From UBA6623 sp965248235 (GTDB lineage Bacteria; Acidobacteriota; Terriglobia; Bryobacterales; UBA6623), in NCBI GenBank assembly GCA_965248235.1, contig CBDFIU010000002.1, positions 372,001 through 436,000 on the forward strand: DNA of 64,000 nt, given 5' to 3'. Shown one piece after another: positions 44,563 to 53,449 of the stretch (positions are counted from its first letter, which is position 1; each line of letters begins with the position of its first letter). The notes beneath the pieces were generated by a model. That model was not told the DNA's origin, made no database searches, and saw only the letters and a list, made by a program, of their open reading frames with translations. Both the position numbers and the translations under genes were made by a program.

Positions 44563-45366
44563 ATGAGAACCGCTCAACAAATTCACGCCGGCCGCGAAAA
44601 CGCCAAAAAATCAACCGGCCCCCGCACCCCCGCGGGCAAAGCCCGCTCATCCCAAAACGCGCTCAAACACGGCCTGCTCGCTCAAGACGCCGTCCTGCCC
44701 GGCGAAGACCCCGCCGACTTCGACCAACAGCTCGTCGGTCTCGAGGAGACCTATCTCCCCCGCAATCGCGTCGAAAAAGAAATCGTCCGTCAAATCGCCG
44801 ACGCCATGTGGAGATTGCAGCGTCTCTCCCGCATCGAAACCGCCGTCATCGCCGCCGGCATCGAAAACTCCGGTGACTTGAACCGCGACACCGGCCCCAT
44901 GCCCGAAGACCGCCCAAGCCTAACCCGAATCCTAGGCCACGCCATCCTTACAAGGACAAAACTTCTCAACAACCTGGCCCGCTACGACGCCCATCTCGGC
45001 CGCCGTTTCTACCGCGGCGTCGAGCTCATGATCGACATCCGCCGCGAGGAACGCAAAGACCGCGAGACCCGCGAAGCGGCCAACAGCGACACAACGCCGG
45101 TCCATTACCTGCCCGACGAAGCCGAACCCAACATTCAGACCAACCCCCCCGTCATCGGCTTCCGCCCCGCCGAAAAATTGGGGCCAATGTCAAAAGACGT
45201 CCCAAGCGCCGCCAAAAAAGGCACCCGCGAATCGAACCCCCTCGCCGGAGCAAAGCGGACCGCCCCCCAATTCTTCGGGAACCCAGAACAACGAAACGAA
45301 GCCAAGACCAACCTAACGTCTTCGCTAACAACGCATTACAAGCAACCAAAACCAACCAACCAATAA
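44563..45366 (+). CDS. Conserved hypothetical protein of the 'STGPRTPAGK' multicopy family
   Basis: The first 170 residues (ENAKKSTGPRTPAGKARSSQ, NALKHGLLAQDAVLPGEDPA, WRLQRLSRIET) match a family often present in several copies in Acidobacteriota and Planctomycetota; its function is unknown. It is basic at the N-terminus and helical, suggestive of nucleic-acid or protein binding. From about residue 205 the sequence becomes low-complexity. Residues 225-240 (NPLAGAKRTAPQFFG) read through a REP-like half element (R8), and the tail (KPTNQ) is encoded by an A/C-rich simple sequence. The N-terminal part is probably the real domain. AAGGA lies 8 bases before ATG 44563. Confidence 0.75.
   Translation: MRTAQQIHAGRENAKKSTGPRTPAGKARSSQNALKHGLLAQDAVLPGEDPADFDQQLVGLEETYLPRNRVEKEIVRQIADAMWRLQRLSRIETAVIAAGIENSGDLNRDTGPMPEDRPSLTRILGHAILTRTKLLNNLARYDAHLGRRFYRGVELMIDIRREERKDRETREAANSDTTPVHYLPDEAEPNIQTNPPVIGFRPAEKLGPMSKDVPSAAKKGTRESNPLAGAKRTAPQFFGNPEQRNEAKTNLTSSLTTHYKQPKPTNQ
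45232..45290 (+). repeat. REP-like half element R8 within the 3' part of the gene
   Basis: GGAGCAAAGCGGACCGCCCC followed by CCAATTCTTCGGG matches the right half of the palindrome family (GGCGCGAAGCGGACTGTCCC, CCATTTTTTC). It encodes part of the low-complexity C-terminus. Confidence 0.5.
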
Positions 45367-45519
45367 CTAAGAGCCCGCCGCGACAACCCCCGGGCTCCAA
45401 GGCAACCAACAGAAAGGATCAAAATAACCCAAAAAAGCCACTCATCCCACCGCCACCCCCGACCATCGCCAACTCCCCACCAAGCCTAACGCCCGACCTG
45501 TCTCCAGTCGAGACCGAGG

Positions 45520-46770
45520 CTACAGCATGCTCTCATTCCAGTCTTCGATCACGGCCTTCAAGCGACCCATGAACAAGTCGGCCACGGCGCCGTCGAGCAG
45601 CCTATGGTCGAAGGTAAGCGTCACGTAGCAAACCGAACGAATCGCAATCGCATCATCGATAACCACCGGCTCTTTGTGGATTGCGCCGAGCCCCAAGATG
45701 GCCGACTGTGGTTGGTTGATCGCCGGAGTCGCCAACAGGCTGCCGTAAGAGCCGTAGTTCGAAATCGAAAACGTCCCTTGGCGCACCTCCTCGGGCCGCA
45801 GTTGCTTGTGGCGCGCCCGAAAAGCCAGGTCGGCCACGGCTTTCTGCAAGACGACGACGCTCTTCTTGTCGGCGTTCGGAATCACGGGAACGATCAATCC
45901 CGGATCAAGAGCCACGGCGACGCCAATGTTGACGTCGTTGTGATAGACCACTGCCTCGCCGTCGAGCGAGGCGTTGACCAACGGATAAGCCTTCAGCGCC
46001 ACCGCCGCCGCGTGCAGGAAGAACGGCATATACGTGAGCTTCACGCCGTTACGTTGCTCGAACTCGGTCTTCTCCCGCTCGCGGAGGCGCGCCACCCGAG
46101 TCACGTCGACTTGGTGGATCGTCGAGACGTGCGGAGCGACCCGCTTGGTCATTACCATGTGCTCGGCAATGCGCTTCCGCATGGTCGAGATGGGCTCGAC
46201 GCGGTGATCGCCGAAACGGGCTTCGGGCGACGCGGAGAAGGCTTCGACCGCCGAGACGCCGGCGATTGCCGCGGCCGGCTCCGCTCGTTGCTCTCGAGAG
46301 GCCAGATACTGCTCGATGTCTTTCTTCGAAATGCGCCCGCCCTGCCCGCTACCGGCGATCAAGCGCAGGTCGATGCCGTGCTCCTTGGCCAGGCGGCGCA
46401 CGAGAGGAGAAGATCGCGGCCGAGGTCCGTCTTCGACTTGGCGCTCGGCGGAGGGCGGGATGGTCGCGGCCTCCGCAACCGAGGCCGCCGACCCGTTTTG
46501 CTCGACGGCGGCCGGAGCCGCCGTGGCGGCCTCGCCGTCCCCTTGAATTCGGGCCAAGACCGTATTGATGACGACGGTCTGTCCCTCGTCGACCAGCACC
46601 TCCGACAGCACGCCGGCGCTCGGCGCGGGGATCTCCGAGTCGACCTTATCGGTTGAGATTTCGAGCAACGGCTCGTCGCGTTCGACGGCGTCGCCGACGT
46701 TCTTCAACCACTTGGTCACCGTCCCTTCGACAATGCTTTCGCCCATTTGGGGCATCAACACATCGGTCAT
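45520..46770 (-). CDS. Dihydrolipoamide acyltransferase (E2) of a 2-oxo-acid dehydrogenase
   Basis: The 416-residue protein has the lipoyl domain (K42 in LLEISTDKVDSEI), a Pro/Ala-rich linker, the peripheral-subunit-binding domain (SPLVRRLAKEHGIDLRLIAG) and the catalytic acyltransferase domain ending in TFDHRLLDGAVADLFMG with H389 and D393. E2 passes the acyl group from lipoate to CoA. The sequence resembles branched-chain or 2-oxoglutarate type E2; type is not decided. ATG 46770 has GAGGAA upstream. No E1 or E3 gene is in the window. Confidence 0.93.
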   Translation of the reverse strand: MTDVLMPQMGESIVEGTVTKWLKNVGDAVERDEPLLEISTDKVDSEIPAPSAGVLSEVLVDEGQTVVINTVLARIQGDGEAATAAPAAVEQNGSAASVAEAATIPPSAERQVEDGPRPRSSPLVRRLAKEHGIDLRLIAGSGQGGRISKKDIEQYLASREQRAEPAAAIAGVSAVEAFSASPEARFGDHRVEPISTMRKRIAEHMVMTKRVAPHVSTIHQVDVTRVARLREREKTEFEQRNGVKLTYMPFFLHAAAVALKAYPLVNASLDGEAVVYHNDVNIGVAVALDPGLIVPVIPNADKKSVVVLQKAVADLAFRARHKQLRPEEVRQGTFSISNYGSYGSLLATPAINQPQSAILGLGAIHKEPVVIDDAIAIRSVCYVTLTFDHRLLDGAVADLFMGRLKAVIEDWNESML

Positions 46771-46982
46771 CAAATTCCTCGCCTCAGCCGACTGTCACAA
46801 GCCGGCGCAAGCTCTATACTAGCCTGCTTCCTTGGCGGACGGCCGGGCAAAACGAACCGCTTCAGATCTCGGGTCCAAGACGTGCCTCACGTACTGGGGC
46901 GCGCCGTGTCGGCATTCAGGCCGACATCGCCCTTGTTCCGCCATACGATCCAACTGGAAAACAGAGTGGGTCGAAAGCGCCC

Positions 46983-48014
46983 CTACGGGCGCAGGATCAC
47001 TTTCGTAAGACCCGCTTCCTTGGCGTAGAGCCGGTCAAACATCTCAGCCCCTTGCTCGAGCGGAACCGAGGCGCTGATGATGGGCGCGGCTTGGATCGCT
47101 CCGCGCCCCATCAGTGCCAAGCAAGCCGGGTAGTCGTTCGCCGAGGCGCAGGAACCATGGACGGTAATCTGGCGCGTGACGACCCATTGCAGAGGAAAGC
47201 CCACGTCCGGCGTCACATTGCCGATCAGGGTGACGACGCCGCCCTTGCGAACTGACTCGATCGACATGCGCACGGTTACGTCGGCGCCGACCGCTTCCAT
47301 GGCGATGTCGGCCCCCAGGCCTCCCGTCATCTCCCCGATCACGGCCGGGATGTCGAGGTTTCGGGAGTTCAAAACGTCGTCGGCGCCGAGGCCGCGAGCG
47401 ATCACCAATCGCTCGTCCTCGATATCGACGCTGATGATGCGGCCGCAGCCCGCCGTTCGCAACGCCTGGACCGTGAGCAGCCCGATCATCCCCGCGCCAA
47501 CGACCACCGCCGTATCCCCCAACTGGATCGGGGTGCGGTTCACGGCGTGGACGGCCACCGAAATAGGCTCGACCAGCGCCGCTTCATCGAACGATAGATT
47601 GTCGGGAATCGGAAACACAATATGCTCGGGGACGTTGACCAACTCAGCGAAAGCGCCGTGGCGGCGATAGTCCTCGCACGAGACGCCCAACACACGACGG
47701 TCGTCGCAGAGATTCGGCTCGCCGCGGCGGCAGAAGCCGCACCGGCGGCACGAGATCATCGAATCGAACGTCACGCGGTCGCCGATCTGAAAGCGGCTGA
47801 CGCTGGAGCCGATTTGATCGACGACTCCCGACGCTTCGTGGCCCATGATCACGGGCGGAATGCGCCGTCCCGAGCCGCCGTCAAAGCCGTGGACATCGCT
47901 GCCGCAGATGCCGCACGACTTCACGCGCACCAGAACGTCGTCAGGCGCAACGTCGGGCGCGGGAACGTCGTCGATGACGAGCTTCTTATATTCCTCGAGA
48001 ACCAGAGCTTTCAT
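46983..48014 (-). CDS. Zinc-dependent alcohol dehydrogenase, sorbitol/galactitol-phosphate-dehydrogenase type (COG1063)
   Basis: The 343-residue medium-chain dehydrogenase has catalytic-zinc residues C37 (SCGICGSDVHG), H59 and E60 (MGHEASG), structural-zinc cysteines C88, C91, C94 and C102, and the NAD site VVVGAGMIGLLTVQAL. Such enzymes oxidise polyols or their phosphates, or act on threonine. It lies 212 bp from the E2 gene on the same strand; I see no promoter in the gap, so the two might share a transcript. Product specificity is open. Confidence 0.93.
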   Translation of the reverse strand: MKALVLEEYKKLVIDDVPAPDVAPDDVLVRVKSCGICGSDVHGFDGGSGRRIPPVIMGHEASGVVDQIGSSVSRFQIGDRVTFDSMISCRRCGFCRRGEPNLCDDRRVLGVSCEDYRRHGAFAELVNVPEHIVFPIPDNLSFDEAALVEPISVAVHAVNRTPIQLGDTAVVVGAGMIGLLTVQALRTAGCGRIISVDIEDERLVIARGLGADDVLNSRNLDIPAVIGEMTGGLGADIAMEAVGADVTVRMSIESVRKGGVVTLIGNVTPDVGFPLQWVVTRQITVHGSCASANDYPACLALMGRGAIQAAPIISASVPLEQGAEMFDRLYAKEAGLTKVILRP

Positions 48015-48093
48015 GGATCTTCGTAAACTCCGTCGGGGCCGTCAATCGGCGGCCTATCGTGTGCTTTGCCTCGCCACGCGGCGAGAAAGCGGG

Positions 48094-49533
48094 CTAGGCG
48101 ATCAAGTCGTGCAGCACTTTGCCGTGAACGTCGGTCAAGCGGTAGTCGCGGCCCTGGAACTTGAATGTCAGGCGCTTATGGTCCATGCCCATCAAGTGCA
48201 GCAGGGTTGCCTGCATGTCGTGGACGGTGATCTTGTTCTCAACCGGGTTGTAGCCCAACTCGTCGGTCGCCCCGAAATGATGACCGCGTTTGAAGCCGCC
48301 GCCGGCGAACCACATGGTGAATGTTCGGTGGTGGTCACGCCCGACGAGCGGGTCGTCGGGCTCGCCCTGCAGCATCGGCGTGCGGCCAAACTCACCGCCC
48401 CAGACGACGATCGTGTCTTCGAGCAGGCCGCGTTGCTTGAGATCCTTGATCAGCGCGGCGGTCCCCTGGTCGACTTCCTTGGCGCGGGCGGGCATCTGAT
48501 GGTTGAGGCTTGTGCGCACGCCGCCGTGATGGTCCCATTCGCCGTGCGAAAGCTGGACGTAGCGCACGCCGCGTTCAATCAGTCGACGGGCCAATAGGCA
48601 GTTATTCGCGAATGACTTCTTGCCGGGCTCGGTGCCGTAGAGCTTGTGGATGTGCTCGGGTTCGTCGGCGATATCCATCAACTCGGGCACGCTGGTTTGC
48701 ATGCGGTAGGCCATCTCATAGGACGCAATGCGGGTGTCGATTTCCGGGTCGCCCTGGGTGTGGCGTTTCATCGTGTTCAGGTCGCGGATGGCATCGAGCG
48801 ACCCGCGGCGCACATCTGCGTTGATCCCCTTCGGGTTCGACAGGTAAAGCACCGGGTCGCCGCCCGAACGAAAAGGCACGCCTTGATAGACGGTCGGCAA
48901 GAAACCGGTACCCATGCAAGCCGCGCCGCAGCGGTCGGGGCGTCCCGAGGTCATCGCGACGAAGCCCGGCAGGTCGCTGCTCTCGCTGCCCAGCCCATAG
49001 GTGAACCAGGCTCCCATCGACGGGCGGCCGGGCCGCTGCGTGCCGGTGAACATCATTAACTGCGCCGGGGAGTGATTGAACTGCTCGGTCGTCATGGAAT
49101 GGACGAACGTCATCTCGTCGACCATTTCCGCGGTGTGGGGCATGATCTCTGTCATCCAAGTTCCCGACTCGCCATGTCGCTTGAACGGGAAGACAGGGCC
49201 GAGCAGCTGCGGGATTCCCTTGAGAAAGGCAAAACGTTGGCCCTTGATGAGGTGCTCGGGGACGGGCTTGCCGTGGTATTTCGCCAGTTCCGGTTTGTAG
49301 TCGAAGAGTTCGAGTTGGGAGGGCGCGCCGGCCATCAGCAGGAAGATCACGCGCTTTGCCTTTGGCGCGAAGTGCGGGTCGCGGGCCGCGAGTGGGTCTT
49401 GCTGCTTGGGCGCGGCGAAGCCCTGGTCGGCCAGCAACGAAGCGAGCCCCATCGAGCCGACGCTGATGCCGGCCTGCCTGAAGAAGTGCCGTCGCGTGAC
49501 GTCGAGAAGTTCGGAACTGGTTGGTTTTGTCAT
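48094..49533 (-). CDS. DUF1501 protein, Tat-exported (copy A)
   Basis: The 479-residue product starts MTKPTSSELLDVTRRHFFRQ, a twin-arginine signal, then shows DUF1501 blocks: VIFLLMAGAPSQLELFDYKP, LLPHT-type PHTAEMVDEMTFVHSMTTEQ, SMGAWFTYGLGSES, VVWGGEFGRTPMLQGEPDDP and DHHRTFTMWFAGGG. DUF1501 belongs to the alkaline-phosphatase-like clan and is typically encoded next to PSD1 proteins. It lies 187 bp downstream of PSD1-A, with repeat S3 between them. ATG 49533 has GGGAG 9 bases upstream. Role is unknown; a surface or periplasmic function is inferred from export. Confidence 0.9.
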   Translation of the reverse strand: MTKPTSSELLDVTRRHFFRQAGISVGSMGLASLLADQGFAAPKQQDPLAARDPHFAPKAKRVIFLLMAGAPSQLELFDYKPELAKYHGKPVPEHLIKGQRFAFLKGIPQLLGPVFPFKRHGESGTWMTEIMPHTAEMVDEMTFVHSMTTEQFNHSPAQLMMFTGTQRPGRPSMGAWFTYGLGSESSDLPGFVAMTSGRPDRCGAACMGTGFLPTVYQGVPFRSGGDPVLYLSNPKGINADVRRGSLDAIRDLNTMKRHTQGDPEIDTRIASYEMAYRMQTSVPELMDIADEPEHIHKLYGTEPGKKSFANNCLLARRLIERGVRYVQLSHGEWDHHGGVRTSLNHQMPARAKEVDQGTAALIKDLKQRGLLEDTIVVWGGEFGRTPMLQGEPDDPLVGRDHHRTFTMWFAGGGFKRGHHFGATDELGYNPVENKITVHDMQATLLHLMGMDHKRLTFKFQGRDYRLTDVHGKVLHDLIA

Positions 49534-49580
49534 GGGTTTTTCTCCCGGTTTCTTCATCGCGCTAGGCAACGATCAGGCGG

Positions 49581-49683
49581 GGTTTCCTGCCGCCCTTTCA
49601 GGGCTCCTTCGGGTCGGGAGGCTACCCAGGGTTTCGCCTTCGGCTCCACCCTAGGCTATATTCCCGCCGCCGCTTCGCGGCTC
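49581..49683 (-). repeat. Chained-hairpin repeat S3 (inverted)
   Basis: Read on the minus strand the boxes are GAGCCGCGAAGCGGCGG, TATAGCCTAGGGTGGAGCCG, GCGAAACCCTGGG and GAGCCCTGAAAGGGCGGC, as in S1 and S2. It occupies most of the spacer between DUF1501-A and PSD1-A. Confidence 0.75.
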
Positions 49684-49720
49684 TTCAGCGTGCATTCTTC
49701 CCGCCTGTTGTGCTGTCTCC

Positions 49721-52700
49721 CTACTCCCGCGTTACCGTCTCGTCAAGATTGAGCATCACGTTCGCCACTACGATCCAGGGGGCCAACTCGGCGGCGGCGG
49801 CGGCGGGGCGCGACTCGTGAAATGCCTGCGCCACGACCGCTTCGGCGTCATCCGACGCGCTGCGGTAGTGCTTGGCCCACTTCTCGTAATGCGCCAGCAT
49901 CGAGGCGGCCTCCTGAGCGTTCGGCTTGCGCGCGAGCGCCCGGCGAAACGCGTAGTCGACTCGCTCGGCGGGGGTTTCGGCCTTCGATGTGATCAAGCGG
50001 GCCAAGCCCCCGGCGGCCTCGAAGAATGCCGGATCGTTGAGCGTGTTGAGAGCTTGCAAGGGCGTATTCGAACGAGGCCGACGCACGGTGCAAACGGTCC
50101 GGTCGGGCGCATCGAACGTTGTCAACATCGGATAGACAACGGTGCGTTTGAAGAAGGTGTAGAGGGCGCGGCGATAGCGATCTTCGCCCTCGCTCGTATT
50201 CCACAGACGGAAGCCTCCTTCAATGAAGCGGTCGTTCAAGACGGCCTCGGGCTGCGGCGGAAACACGCTCGGCCCGCCTTGTTTGTCGCTCAGCAGGCCG
50301 GCGATTTTCAGCGCCACGTCGCGGATCGCCTCGCCACGCACGCGGAAGCGCGCCCCGCGCGACAGCCATTCGTTATTGGGGTCTTGCTCCAGTTCGTCGG
50401 CGCTCGCAACCGACGACTGGCGATAGGCCGCCGAGGTCGCGATCGTCTTGAGCAATGCCTTTTGATCCCACCCCGCGCGAACAAACTCGGTCGCGAGCCA
50501 ATCCAGCAACCGCGGATGGCTGGGCCGATCGCCTTGGCTTCCGAAATCTCCCGCGCTCGTGATGAAGCCTCGTCCGAACACGCCGGTCCAAATCTGATTC
50601 ACGCGCACGCGAGCCGTCAGCGGATTGTGTCCACTCACCAGCCAGCGCGCCAAACCTAAACGATCGAGCTTTTGGCCTTCCGAAAACGGCCCAAGCGCCT
50701 TGGGAACGGCCGGGGAAACGCGCTCGGTGAGATCGAGGAAATTGCCACGATTTTGGATGAACGTTTCGCGCGGCTCTTCGCGCTCTTTCAACACCAGCGT
50801 TTTCGTCGTGTGCTTCTCGCGAAACGCTTCGAGCGCTCGCGAAAGCTCCGCGCGCGCTCGGCGCTTGGCTTCGAGCCGGGGCGCGATCGAGCGGTAATGC
50901 GCCGCCAGCCGCGCGGCCTCTTCGACGCCGCGTTCGGCCGCGGGCGCGGGCGCGATTTTTCGAATCGACTCGGGAGTGCGCAATACCTCGGTGATCGCCG
51001 GGGCGGACAGATTCGCGGCCGCGATGCGCAACCGCGCCGGCATCCGTCTGGCCGGCGTGGTCGAAGACCATTGACTTTCGGCTAGGAGGCGAAGCCGCGG
51101 CCGATTGCCCCGAATCGCCTCGACCATGCGGAACGTTGTAGAGCCGCCTTCCTCGTCGCTCAGTTTCCAGCCGCGCTCGCCCTCGCCGGTGACCAGGCCC
51201 GGCAGCGCCAAGACACTCTCCCCGCCGGTGTCGGCCGAGGCGGCGGCGGCCCGCGCGCGCGCCCGCCATTCCGGCTCGGTGTAGGCGCGGAAATAGAAGC
51301 CGTAATCGCCCGTATCGTTGGCGAACTTAAGAACGATGTGGTTTTTACCTTTTTTGAGATCGAGAGTGATGATCTTCTGGTCGGCGCGAACCTCGCGGGT
51401 CGGTTCGGCGGAGTAGATCTTTTCCTGGTTGAACCACAGCTCGATGTCCTTATCGCTGCCGAGGGAAACCCGCAAAGGCGCGGCCTGTTTCGCGGTGACG
51501 GTGCGATGGACGTACACCGCGGAGCTTTCGCCCTGCAGCAGGTGCGAGACGCCGTCTTGCCAGTCGGCGCGCTTCATCCAGAACAGATTGCCGTCTTCGT
51601 AGATCTTCAGCAGGTCGTAGTCGGTCTCGGGGCCGTGTCGTTTCTCGAAAGCGGCCTGGCGCGAGGCCTCGCGAAAGGGACCGATCATGTGCCACTCGTC
51701 GAATTGCAGACGGGCGCGGGCGGCGTCGACGCGGCCTCGTAGCTCGGGATCGGAGCGGTTCTCGATCTCAAGGCCACGAATCGCGATGGGGGCCGGTATC
51801 TTCGCCTTCTCCTCTTCGTCGGCGTCCTTGGGGAGAGGCGTCGGCTCGAGGCCCGCGGCCGAAGCCGATTCGATGCGTAGGGCGGTGGTTTGCGCGCCCG
51901 CGGTTTCGACCTCGATCTCGAAGACCTTGCCGACATTGTCTTCGCCTTCGATGACGATCGAACCGTCGGCGTCGATCGTTAGTTCCCGGCCGCCGTCGGT
52001 GCGCGCGGTCAAGACTCGCGCGGGTTGCCAGGCATCCTCGATTTCGCGGTGCACTTCGCGGAGGCCGGTCTCCCAATCTTGTTGTTCGGCCGCCAACTCG
52101 GTTGTCGGCGTTTGGAGGATGTCGTCGAGGCGGGCTATGTCGGATTCGCGGCTCGCGAGCTCGTCTTTGTCGCCGAGGAAAACGTCCATCTCGTCGTCAA
52201 GCTCGATAGCGCTGTCGGTCGTGTTGTTGAAAATGGCGTAGAAGCTGTAATACTCGCGCTGCGTGAAAGGATCATATTTGTGATCGTGACATTGCGAGCA
52301 GCCAATTGTGCCGGCCAACCAAACCGTGGCCGTGGTGTCGACGCGGTCTTTTACGGCGGCGTCGTGGAATTCGTCGTTTTTCGAGCCGGCTTCGTTATTG
52401 ATGAGCGTGTTGCGGTGAAAGCCGGTGGCAATCTTTTGGCTCTCGTCGGAGTTCGGCAGAAGGTCGCCGGCAAGCTGTTCGATCGTGAATTGATCGAAGC
52501 CGAGATTGCGGTTGAAAGCCTCGACCACCCAATCACGATAGAGCCACATCGTGCGCGGCTCGTCGCTCTCGTAACCGTTCGTGTCGGCGTAGCGTGCCAG
52601 GTCAAGCCACGACGAAGCCCAATGCTCGCCGTAGCGCTTCGAGGCCAGTAGGCGGTCGACGAGGTTTTCGTATGCCTGGGGGCTTTTGTCGGCGAGAAAG

Positions 52701-53389
52701 CGTTCGACCTGGTCTTCGCTCGGAGGCAACCCGGTGAGATCGAGGCTCAAGCGCCGAGCGAGCGTTTCACGCGATGCTTCCGGGTTCGGAGTCAGCCCCT
52801 TCTCGGCCAGCTTGGCCGCCACAAACCGGTCGATGCCGTTGCGCGCCCAATCCCGCCCGGCCGGCGGCAAGGCGGGCCGTTCGGGGGGAACATAGGCCCA
52901 GTGCCGTTTGACTTTCGCCTCGGCTCTTCCGACGCCTTCGGGCCACTTCGCGCCTTGATCAATCCAGGCGCGAATCAGTGCGATTTCCCGGCCGGCGAGT
53001 TTTTTTTTGCCCATCGGCATCGGATTGACGCCCTCGACATGCGCAATGCGTTGGACGAGCGAACTGGCGTCGCCTTTGCCGCGTATGATCGCGGCGCCGC
53101 CGGCGCCGCCCTTCATCGCGAGCGACTTGGTGTCGAGCCGCAATTCGCCCATCTGTTGCGCCTCGCCATGGCAGGCAAAGCAACGCTTTTCGAAAACCGG
53201 GAAAACGTCTTTCTCGAAATTGACCTCAGCGGTGACGGTGAGCAGGGCGTTGAAGGGATCGTCTTGAGCCGGGGCCGCGACGGCAAACAACAGAAGGACG
53301 ACGAGAACCGCAAGCCGGTTCCGTAACCTGACGCCGGTTCTCAGCCCGCGGTGTGGTCGTGGTCGCCGAACCGAAAATGCTAACAGCAT
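49721..53389 (-). CDS. PSD1/DUF1549-DUF1553 cytochrome-c-like protein, copy A
   Basis: The 1222-residue secreted protein has a signal peptide (LAVLVVLLLFAVAAPAQDD), a planctomycete-type cytochrome c domain with C70-FAC73-H74, DUF1549 (RNGIDRFVAAKLAEKGLTPN, WLDLARYADTNGYESDEPRT and IGCSQCHDHKYDPFTQREYY), a middle PA14-like beta region (about residues 630-760), and DUF1553 toward the end (LARWLVSGHNPLTARVRVNQ). Such proteins are found with DUF1501 partners in Planctomycetota, Verrucomicrobiota and Acidobacteriota and are linked by genome context to polysaccharide use. ATG 53389 has GGGGAG upstream. It is 60 bp from the DUF1501-B gene, so all four genes are probably one transcript. Confidence 0.93.
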   Translation of the reverse strand: MLLAFSVRRPRPHRGLRTGVRLRNRLAVLVVLLLFAVAAPAQDDPFNALLTVTAEVNFEKDVFPVFEKRCFACHGEAQQMGELRLDTKSLAMKGGAGGAAIIRGKGDASSLVQRIAHVEGVNPMPMGKKKLAGREIALIRAWIDQGAKWPEGVGRAEAKVKRHWAYVPPERPALPPAGRDWARNGIDRFVAAKLAEKGLTPNPEASRETLARRLSLDLTGLPPSEDQVERFLADKSPQAYENLVDRLLASKRYGEHWASSWLDLARYADTNGYESDEPRTMWLYRDWVVEAFNRNLGFDQFTIEQLAGDLLPNSDESQKIATGFHRNTLINNEAGSKNDEFHDAAVKDRVDTTATVWLAGTIGCSQCHDHKYDPFTQREYYSFYAIFNNTTDSAIELDDEMDVFLGDKDELASRESDIARLDDILQTPTTELAAEQQDWETGLREVHREIEDAWQPARVLTARTDGGRELTIDADGSIVIEGEDNVGKVFEIEVETAGAQTTALRIESASAAGLEPTPLPKDADEEEKAKIPAPIAIRGLEIENRSDPELRGRVDAARARLQFDEWHMIGPFREASRQAAFEKRHGPETDYDLLKIYEDGNLFWMKRADWQDGVSHLLQGESSAVYVHRTVTAKQAAPLRVSLGSDKDIELWFNQEKIYSAEPTREVRADQKIITLDLKKGKNHIVLKFANDTGDYGFYFRAYTEPEWRARARAAAASADTGGESVLALPGLVTGEGERGWKLSDEEGGSTTFRMVEAIRGNRPRLRLLAESQWSSTTPARRMPARLRIAAANLSAPAITEVLRTPESIRKIAPAPAAERGVEEAARLAAHYRSIAPRLEAKRRARAELSRALEAFREKHTTKTLVLKEREEPRETFIQNRGNFLDLTERVSPAVPKALGPFSEGQKLDRLGLARWLVSGHNPLTARVRVNQIWTGVFGRGFITSAGDFGSQGDRPSHPRLLDWLATEFVRAGWDQKALLKTIATSAAYRQSSVASADELEQDPNNEWLSRGARFRVRGEAIRDVALKIAGLLSDKQGGPSVFPPQPEAVLNDRFIEGGFRLWNTSEGEDRYRRALYTFFKRTVVYPMLTTFDAPDRTVCTVRRPRSNTPLQALNTLNDPAFFEAAGGLARLITSKAETPAERVDYAFRRALARKPNAQEAASMLAHYEKWAKHYRSASDDAEAVVAQAFHESRPAAAAAELAPWIVVANVMLNLDETVTRE

Positions 53390-53449
53390 GCTGCTCCCCA
53401 ATCTCTAGTCAAACACTTGCCGCGCGACGACCGTCGCCTCTCGAACTTC

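Noticed and set aside
45604..46656. 350-codon forward ORF opposite the E2 gene
   Set aside because: Antisense of a gene with intact lipoyl and acyltransferase motifs; no family features.
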